Shown piece by piece: positions 1 through 5,443 of a stretch of 11,787 nucleotides of DNA (positions are counted from its first letter, which is position 1; the number at the start of each line of letters is the position of its first letter). The DNA lies in the NCBI GenBank assembly GCA_946480925.1, contig CAMLLU010000112.1, positions 1-11,787 of the forward strand. The letters run 5' to 3'. Made by a program: the position numbers and the translations under genes. Below the pieces are notes generated by a model. The model ran no database searches. It saw nothing but the letters and a program-made list of their open reading frames with translations, and was not told where the DNA came from. The DNA comes from an uncultured Rivibacter sp. (GTDB lineage: Bacteria; Pseudomonadota; Gammaproteobacteria; Burkholderiales; Burkholderiaceae).

Positions 1-649
1 GCGCCTGCGTGATGCCCGCCATGATCTCGGCGGTGCGCTTCTTCTTGAGCAGGTCGGGGTCGTTGCTCGAGCTGATCGTGTCGTTCGAGCCGCCCAGCCC
101 CAGGTTGAAGGTCGTGTTGTTGTCTGGGGTCGAAATGCGACCGTCCAGCGAGTACGCGTTGGATTTGTAGTCGTGCTCGGTGGAGTGGCTCACGCCCACG
201 CCGAGCGCAGCGCGGTCGAAGTAGTGCATCAACTTCACGTCACCGGCGGTGCGCTCGTCGTTCATGCCCTTGTCGACGGTGGCACCGGACACCGACGAGT
301 AGTAGCGCGGCGTGGCGCCCGAAACGCTGTCGTGCACCAGGGAGCCTTCGAGCGACCAGCGGCTGCCGATGGGCGCGAGCACGTAGAGCGACGGCGCATC
401 GACCTTGATGCGGTCGAACGTGCCGGACTCGTTGCCGGTGTAGTCCGGGTAGCGCGTGCGCACCTTCTGGCGGTCTTCGTAGTGCAGGTAGCGCAGCGAC
501 ACGATGCCCTGCTCGGGCGCGCCCTGCGCATGCGCTGCCGTGGGCAGCACCCCCGGCAGGCCGAGTGCGGCCAGCACGATGCTGCCGAGCACCTTGCCCT
601 GCTGCGGGGCAACGCCTTCGCCTTCGCGTTGGAGATCAGTTGCAGCCAC
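1..649 (-). CDS. DUF3570 domain protein, N-terminal part (runs off the left edge)
   Basis: About 216 codons are present and the C-terminal half lies outside the window. I chose the GTG at 649 because a GGGAGG Shine-Dalgarno sequence (655-660) sits 5 nt upstream, inside the last codons of the DUF4266 gene, which it overlaps by 14 bp. The protein has a hydrophobic segment at about residues 20-36 and a probable signal-peptidase site at AHA-Q (39-42), so it is exported. The mature part has alternating aromatic/polar stretches (for example SLRYLHYEDRQK near residue 50) and the asparagine/serine-rich GGSNDTISSSND segment, which I recognise as typical of DUF3570. These are uncharacterised proteins, probably outer-membrane beta-barrels, commonly encoded next to DUF4266 and a thioredoxin-like protein, as here. 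Family assignment is from memory of family pattern; the molecular function is unknown. Confidence 0.85.
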   Translation of the reverse strand, partial: MAATDLQREGEGVAPQQGKVLGSIVLAALGLPGVLPTAAHAQGAPEQGIVSLRYLHYEDRQKVRTRYPDYTGNESGTFDRIKVDAPSLYVLAPIGSRWSLEGSLVHDSVSGATPRYYSSVSGATVDKGMNDERTAGDVKLMHYFDRAALGVGVSHSTEHDYKSNAYSLDGRISTPDNNTTFNLGLGGSNDTISSSNDPDLLKKKRTAEIMAGITQA

Positions 650-917
650 AGCCGCCTCCCCCAACACCGTAACCGCCCGTCGCGTTTTCCTTGCTGGTGT
701 AGATGTGCTGCACGTAGCTCTGGTCGAGCACGTCGGCGCTCATCGTCATTTCCTTCTTGGCAAGGTTGCCCTTCTCCCAGGGCTGCGGCGGTTGATAGAT
801 GGCGGCACAGCCGCTCGTTGCGGCCAGAGCGACCAGTGCCGAGCCGGCCGCGGCGAGGCGGCCCAACTTCTTCGCGACTGCTCCCAACGCGTCGCTGCTG
901 TCTTTGCGCTTGCTCAT
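636..917 (-). CDS. DUF4266 small exported protein, probable lipoprotein
   Basis: The protein has 93 residues. I prefer the ATG at 917 (MSKRKDSS) because AAGGGA lies just upstream (921-926). An in-frame ATG at 929 overlaps the TlpA stop codon but has no Shine-Dalgarno sequence. After a basic N-terminus comes a hydrophobic stretch (residues 21-35) ending in SGC with Cys37. This resembles a lipobox, although Thr at -3 is not the usual Leu, so lipidation is likely but not certain. The mature part has a WEKGNLAKKEM segment, a HIYTSKENATGG segment and the C-terminal GGGGCGCN tail, which together are the DUF4266 signature. The family is small, of unknown function, and typically partners DUF3570. The C-terminal Cys-Gly-Cys could bind metal or be redox-active (inference). 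It is followed by the DUF3570 gene with a 14-bp overlap and preceded by the TlpA-like gene with an 8-nt gap. Confidence 0.9.
   Translation of the reverse strand: MSKRKDSSDALGAVAKKLGRLAAAGSALVALAATSGCAAIYQPPQPWEKGNLAKKEMTMSADVLDQSYVQHIYTSKENATGGYGVGGGGCGCN
655..660 (-). promoter_or_regulatory. Ribosome binding site deciding the DUF3570 GTG start
   Basis: The minus strand reads GGGAGG, then CGGCT, then GTG. It lies inside the Gly-rich C-terminal codons of the DUF4266 gene, so the bases encoding the conserved Gly/Cys tail also recruit ribosomes for the next gene. This supports translational coupling. Confidence 0.7.
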
Positions 918-925
918 GGTTCCCT

Positions 926-1426
926 TCATTGCGCAGCCAGTGCGGCCACGATCGCCTCTTCGAGGGCCTTGCGTTCTTCTTCGCGGAAGCCGGCGTGGAC
1001 CTTCACCACCTTGCCGTCGGCGCCCACCAGCACCGAGCTGGGCATGCCCTTGATGGCGTAGCGCTTGGCGGTGTCACCCTTGGGGTCGAAGGCCACGGTG
1101 AACCTGGCCGGCACGTCGGCCAGGAACTTCTCGGCATCGGCGGTCTTCGCGTCGAGGTTCACGCCCACGATCTGCAAGCCGCGCGGGCCGTACTTGGCCT
1201 GCATCTCGTTCATCCACGGGAAGGACTGCTTGCACGGGCCGCACCACGAGGCCCAGAAGTCCACGTAGACCACCTTGCCCTTGAGCTGCTGCAGGGCCAC
1301 CTGGCCCTTCGCACCGGGCAGATCGAACAGCGGAGCCGGCTGGCCGGGTTCGGCAGCCCAGGCCACCGCGCTGGTCAACAGGCTCACGGCCAACATCACC
1401 GCGGCGCGGTACCAGTTCTTATGCAT
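926..1426 (-). CDS. TlpA/ResA-like thiol:disulfide oxidoreductase, secreted
   Basis: The protein has 166 residues. The ATG at 1426 is preceded by AAGGAG at 7-nt spacing; a longer in-frame reading to 1498 lacks this support and would put Arg-rich sequence before the signal peptide. Residues 8-24 form a Sec signal peptide ending in AWA-A. The mature protein is a thioredoxin fold of the AhpC/TSA-redoxin (TlpA) type. It has VDFWASWCGPC with catalytic Cys62 and Cys65, and GMPSS with the cis-proline Pro129 opposite the active site. Such periplasmic proteins usually reduce disulfides, for example apocytochrome c haem-site cysteines or a dedicated partner. Here it overlaps the end of the cytochrome/repeat protein gene by 8 bp, and that protein has both a haem site and many paired cysteines, so it is the obvious candidate client (inference). 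No CcdA/DsbD-type electron donor is in the window. Confidence 0.95.
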   Translation of the reverse strand: MHKNWYRAAVMLAVSLLTSAVAWAAEPGQPAPLFDLPGAKGQVALQQLKGKVVYVDFWASWCGPCKQSFPWMNEMQAKYGPRGLQIVGVNLDAKTADAEKFLADVPARFTVAFDPKGDTAKRYAIKGMPSSVLVGADGKVVKVHAGFREEERKALEEAIVAALAAQ

Positions 1427-3974
1427 TGGGAAGCTCCTTCGATCGATTCGTGGGTGTTTGAACACGGTTGCCGCGCAGCACGAACACCGCCGCGGCAATC
1501 AACGCAAGCCACAGCAGCAGCACGGGCTCGATCGCCCCGCCGCCGACGTTGGTCATCTCGGTGGTGGCCTGGCCGGCAAGCATCACTTCGCTCTTCTGGC
1601 CGCTGGCCGACTGCACGGTGAGCACGCCCGAGCTGTCGCCCGAGGTGCCGGGCGCATAGACCACCGTGACGGTGCAGCTCGCGCCGGGCGGCAGCGTCCA
1701 CGGCACGCTGCGACACGCATCGGCCGCCTGGTTGTCGGTGAGGACGAACGGGCCGGTGGTGGTGACCGCCGAGATCGTGGCCGTGGCCGCGCTGGTGTTG
1801 CGCACCAGCACCGAGAGCGGTTCGGAACGCTGGCCGGTCTTCAGCCCGATGGAGCGGTAGTCGAGCATGACGGCGCTCGTGGCCAGGCTGCCGCCGCCCG
1901 TCGAGCCGCCGCCGGTGCCACCACCAGTGCCGCCGCCACTGTCGCCGCCATTGCCCCCGCTTGCGCCCACCCCGGTGCCGGAAAGCTGCACGTCGGGCGG
2001 CGCGGTGCCGTCGGAGGCGACCTGCAGCATGGCCGACTGCACACCCGAAGCACCGGGCACGAAGCCCACCTGCAGCATGCAGCTCGCACCTTGCGCCAGC
2101 GTGGCGCCAGCCGTGCAGCCGCTGCCGGCCGTCACGGTGAACGACGATGCGTCCGCACCCGACACGCCGGCCGTGCCCAGCGTCACCGAGCCCGGGCCCT
2201 GGTTCACCAGCACCAGGCTCTGGCTCGCAGAAGCCGAACCCACCGCGGTGGAGGCGAAGCTCAGCGACGTGGTACTGCCCTGCCACGCGAGCGTGGGCAG
2301 ATCCGCCGTGGTGCCCAACCCGGTGAGCACGATGGAGTTCGGCGAGCTCGGTGCGTCGGTGACGACGAGGATGGACTCCGCCGCATTCGCCACGGCCGGC
2401 CGGTACACCACGTTGAGCTTGCAGGAAGCTTTGACCGCCAGGCTGGCCGGGCAGTCGTGCGTCACGGAGAACTCGGCCGAGCTGCTCTCGATGCCGGTGA
2501 CGGCCAGCGGCCCGGTGCCGGTGTTGGTGAGCGTGATGACGCGGGGCGTGGAACTGGTGCCCAGCTTCACCGCGCCGAAGCCCAGCGCCACCTGCGACAG
2601 GCTCACTTCGGATTGCGGTGCGTTGATGCCGCTGCCCGCCAGGCTGATGGACGCCGTGCCGCTGGGTGCGTTGGAGGCGATCTCGATGGTGGCCGACTTG
2701 CTGCCCAGCGTGACGGGCTTGAGCGCTGCGGTGACGGTGCAGCTGCCCTCCATCGGAACCACCGCGCCCACGGCACAGGTACCGCCCAGCACTACTTCCG
2801 CCGCATCGGTGCCGATCACACGGATGGCCGTGAACGACAGGCCGGACTCGCCGTTGTTGGTGAGCGTCAACGTCCTGGCCGCGCCGGTGGCGCCCACCAC
2901 CTGCTGGCCGAGGTCGAGCGAGGTCGCATCGAGCGCGATGCCGGGTTGCGCCGTGGCGTTGCCCGTGCCGTTGAGGCTCACGCTGGCCGAGCTGCCGGCT
3001 GCGTTGTGCGCGATGGCCAGGCTGGCATTGCGCGCGCCCTGCGCAGTGGGCTTGAAGCTCACGGCCACGAAACAGCTGCTGCCGCTGGCCACGCTGCCGC
3101 CGGCCGCGCAGGTGGAGCTGCCGTCGATGGCGTAGTCGCCCGGCTGCGCACCACCCAGCGAGATCGATGAGATCTTCAGCGGCGCAGTGCCGGTGCTGCT
3201 GACCGTGATGCGCTGCGGCTGCGAGGTGCCGCCCACCACGCGCGAGAACGACAGCGACGTGGGCGAGAGCGACATCGCCGGCGACTCGTCCACCGCCGTG
3301 CCGGCCAGGCTCACCGTGGAGCTGCCGCCGCTGCCGTTGTGGCGCACGGTGAGGCTGGCTGCGCGTGCGCCCACCGCCGTGGGCTTGAACTGCACCGTGA
3401 TGCTGCAGTTGGCGCCGGCCGACACGCTGGCGCCCACCATGCAGCTGCCGCCGCTCACGGCGAAGTCGCTGCCCGAGGTGACGTCGATGCCGCTGATCAT
3501 CAGCGCGCCCGCGGCACCTGTCGCGTTGCTCACCACCACCGTCTGCGCGGCGCTGGTGGTGCCGATGTTCTGGCTGGCGAACTGCAGGCTGGCCGGCGAC
3601 ACGCCCACCGAGGGCGCGCCGCTCACCGCGATGTAGCTGGGCGTGCCGCCCAGCGTGGCCGAGATGTAGGCTGCGATGTCGTTGAGCTCGGAGTCGGTGA
3701 GCTTGCCCGAGAGGAAGCTCATCTGGCTCACGCCGCCCAGCGCCGTCTTGATCCTGGGCGCGCTGACGCCGCCGACGATTCGGTTCTGCGGGTTGCCCGG
3801 CAGCGAGCCGTGGCAGGCGTTGTTCGAGCAGCTCTGCTTGCCCGACACCACGGCGTTGCCATAGAGCCGCTGGCCGTTGGCCGCGTCTTGCGCCGAGGCC
3901 GCAGCGGCCCAGCCGCATGCGGCGAACACCAGTGCGCGGGCCAGCACCGCGAAGGGCTTCATGCCTTCAGCCAC
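1419..3974 (-). CDS. Cytochrome c domain fused to six choice-of-anchor-D type repeats, with C-terminal membrane tail
   Basis: The protein has 851 residues. The GTG at 3974 is chosen because AAGGAGG lies 7 nt upstream; an ATG four codons later has only a poorly spaced GAAGG. The signal peptide ends at ASA-Q (27-29). Residues 30-110 are a class I cytochrome c domain. Its haem site is C49-SNNA-C54-H55, a CX4CH rather than the usual CXXCH, with Met85 in SQMSF as likely distal ligand and the closing helix LTDSELNDIAAYI. Six Ig-like repeats of about 100 residues follow (about 123-227, 233-338, 345-449, 455-553, 561-667, 698-803). Each ends in a pattern like VSLAGTA and each contains a cysteine pair 9-12 residues apart. 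A Gly/Ser linker (668-697) separates repeats 5 and 6. The end carries NVGGGA, a hydrophobic helix (815-833) and an Arg, resembling a sorting tail. It is probably envelope-anchored with electron-transfer capacity; the partner is unknown. Confidence 0.9.
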   Translation of the reverse strand: MAEGMKPFAVLARALVFAACGWAAAASAQDAANGQRLYGNAVVSGKQSCSNNACHGSLPGNPQNRIVGGVSAPRIKTALGGVSQMSFLSGKLTDSELNDIAAYISATLGGTPSYIAVSGAPSVGVSPASLQFASQNIGTTSAAQTVVVSNATGAAGALMISGIDVTSGSDFAVSGGSCMVGASVSAGANCSITVQFKPTAVGARAASLTVRHNGSGGSSTVSLAGTAVDESPAMSLSPTSLSFSRVVGGTSQPQRITVSSTGTAPLKISSISLGGAQPGDYAIDGSSTCAAGGSVASGSSCFVAVSFKPTAQGARNASLAIAHNAAGSSASVSLNGTGNATAQPGIALDATSLDLGQQVVGATGAARTLTLTNNGESGLSFTAIRVIGTDAAEVVLGGTCAVGAVVPMEGSCTVTAALKPVTLGSKSATIEIASNAPSGTASISLAGSGINAPQSEVSLSQVALGFGAVKLGTSSTPRVITLTNTGTGPLAVTGIESSSAEFSVTHDCPASLAVKASCKLNVVYRPAVANAAESILVVTDAPSSPNSIVLTGLGTTADLPTLAWQGSTTSLSFASTAVGSASASQSLVLVNQGPGSVTLGTAGVSGADASSFTVTAGSGCTAGATLAQGASCMLQVGFVPGASGVQSAMLQVASDGTAPPDVQLSGTGVGASGGNGGDSGGGTGGGTGGGSTGGGSLATSAVMLDYRSIGLKTGQRSEPLSVLVRNTSAATATISAVTTTGPFVLTDNQAADACRSVPWTLPPGASCTVTVVYAPGTSGDSSGVLTVQSASGQKSEVMLAGQATTEMTNVGGGAIEPVLLLWLALIAAAVFVLRGNRVQTPTNRSKELPNA
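1434..1439 (-). promoter_or_regulatory. Ribosome binding site of the TlpA-like gene
   Basis: AAGGAG on the minus strand, 7 nt before the ATG at 1426. It lies within the last codons of the upstream repeat-protein gene and fixes the start downstream of a longer open frame. Confidence 0.75.
1893..1962 (-). repeat. Low-complexity Gly/Ser linker-coding repeat
   Basis: Irregular repeats of gccgcc/ccacca type codons encode a GGNGGDSGGGTGGG-like linker between the fifth and sixth repeats of the cytochrome/anchor-D protein. It is a flexible spacer at protein level and prone to slippage at DNA level. Confidence 0.6.
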
Positions 3975-5443
3975 GGCAGGTCCTCCTTGGCGACGTTCCA
4001 GATCGCATCGGTGTGGTCGCCGTTGGCGCCGCGCACGCTGGGGTAGCCCCAGGCACCGTTGTCGGTGGAGTAGTCGCTCGCGGGCAGGCCCATCGAGCGC
4101 AGCACCATGCCCATGAACTGGTTGTAGAGCAGGCCCGAATACCAGTGCGGATTCGACGACCAGTTGAAGGAGTTCAAGTCGCGGTAGTCGAGCGACAGCC
4201 CGGTCTTGAAATAGCCGCCTGCGTTGCCGAAGGTGACGATGGGGATGCAGCGGTTGTGGTGGTGGCCGGGGTTGCCGCCCGAGCCCAGTTCATGGCCGCT
4301 GGCCACCAGCGCCTTGTCGAGCAGCGTCTTGCCGTCGGCCGTGGTCACCTGGTCGAGCTTGCGCGCGATGTCGAGCTGCGCACCGTCGAACTGCAACTGC
4401 ACGGCGGCGCTGTAGCCGGCGCGCTTGGCCGGGTCGTCCAGCGCATGCGCATAGTTGTTGTGCCACGCATGCTCAGGCTCGGGGCCGAAGGTGTAGGTGT
4501 TGGGCCCGCACACGTAGATGCGGCTGATGCCGGCAGCGAAGGCGGCCACGATGATGTCGTTCCACAGCTGCTCGCATTCGGCCTGGGTCGCGGGCTGGCC
4601 GTAGAAGCCGGCCGAGGACTCCACCGTCGCGGTGTCCTTGGTCGGCCGCGTGAAGCTGCTGGTCACCGTCTGCTGCAGCTTCGACTGCACGTCGGCCAGC
4701 ATGTCCATGTAGTTGCCCAGGCGCGTGCGGCAGTCGGCCGAGCAGCGCGGGTCGCCCATCACGAGATCGGCGTGCTCCTTCACGCGGTCCACCAGCACCG
4801 TCTGCTCGACGGCCGGCGTGCCGGTGGTGGGCGTGGTGGTGGTCTTGAACAGGCGGTCGAACAGCTTCACGTTGCTGTCAGCCGTCTGCTCGGTGGTAGC
4901 GATGCCCGAGCCGGACTTTGCGAGCGACACGAGGTTGCGCACGATGGCCGGCTGCAGCGGGCTCGTCGGGTAGAAGGCACGCGAGGCGGCCATCACCTGG
5001 TCGATGGTCGGGTTGCTGCTGTCGCCGCCCAGCGGGCCGCCGCGGTTGTGGCCCACGCTGGTGGCGAAGTCCAGGCCGTTGATCACGTTCATCAACGACA
5101 ACATGCGCGGCGTGAGCCGGCTGGCCTTGGCCTGCAGGATCTCGCTGATCACCACCATGTCGCCGCTGGTGGTCGACTTCAGCGGCGCGCTGCGCACGCC
5201 GATGCCGCCGTAGGTCGTGGTCTGCGCGGGCGCCACGTCGAGCAGCGGGCCGTAGAACTGGCTCTGGAACACCCCGTGCTGGGTGGTCATGTGCACGAAG
5301 TAGCGCTCGGACGAGGCCTGCGCCAGGGTCTGGGCCTCGGCATCGCGCGGCAGCAGCGAAGGCAGCAGCGGCACGGCCAGCGCGGCCCCGCCGGCGCCTA
5401 GCAGGAATTGGCGACGCGACACACGGTCGAAGTAAGGCTTCAT
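3959..5443 (-). CDS. DUF1552 family protein, Tat-exported
   Basis: The protein has 494 residues. The ATG at 5443 overlaps the upstream stop codon (ATGA) and has GGGAG (5449-5453) at 5-nt spacing. The open frame continues upstream to 5848 but only as Arg-rich out-of-frame sequence. The N-terminus has a twin-arginine signal: S9-R10-R11-Q-F13-L, a hydrophobic stretch (14-31) and AEA-Q (35-38), implying export of a folded, perhaps metal-containing protein. Family features include the histidines near residues 51-56, the HNRGGPLGG segment, a HAWHNN segment (325-330), DGKTLLDKALVASGHELG (His384) and HHH (394-396) followed by PIVTFGNAGGYFKTG. DUF1552 proteins are functionally uncharacterised; they resemble DUF1501-like, alkaline-phosphatase-type hydrolases, which is a fold-level inference. 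They are regularly encoded directly after a DUF1592 protein, as here, mostly in planctomycetes and myxobacteria. Confidence 0.9.
   Translation of the reverse strand: MKPYFDRVSRRQFLLGAGGAALAVPLLPSLLPRDAEAQTLAQASSERYFVHMTTQHGVFQSQFYGPLLDVAPAQTTTYGGIGVRSAPLKSTTSGDMVVISEILQAKASRLTPRMLSLMNVINGLDFATSVGHNRGGPLGGDSSNPTIDQVMAASRAFYPTSPLQPAIVRNLVSLAKSGSGIATTEQTADSNVKLFDRLFKTTTTPTTGTPAVEQTVLVDRVKEHADLVMGDPRCSADCRTRLGNYMDMLADVQSKLQQTVTSSFTRPTKDTATVESSAGFYGQPATQAECEQLWNDIIVAAFAAGISRIYVCGPNTYTFGPEPEHAWHNNYAHALDDPAKRAGYSAAVQLQFDGAQLDIARKLDQVTTADGKTLLDKALVASGHELGSGGNPGHHHNRCIPIVTFGNAGGYFKTGLSLDYRDLNSFNWSSNPHWYSGLLYNQFMGMVLRSMGLPASDYSTDNGAWGYPSVRGANGDHTDAIWNVAKEDLPWLKA
3982..3988 (-). promoter_or_regulatory. 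Strong ribosome binding site deciding the GTG start of the cytochrome/repeat protein
   Basis: AAGGAGG on the minus strand, then ACCTGCC (7 nt), then GTG at 3974. It lies within the last codons of the DUF1552 gene, so the two genes overlap by 16 bp. It is the most consensus-like Shine-Dalgarno sequence I found in the window. Confidence 0.8.

Noticed and set aside
1275..3918. Very long open frames antisense to or overlapping the cytochrome/repeat protein gene (1275-3170 plus, 1867-3135 plus, 1396-3918 minus)
   Set aside because: They are Arg/Ala/His/Gly-rich with no domain pattern. They are the expected long shadow frames of a GC-rich gene with regular repeats; the 851-residue frame has a signal peptide, haem domain and recognisable repeats.
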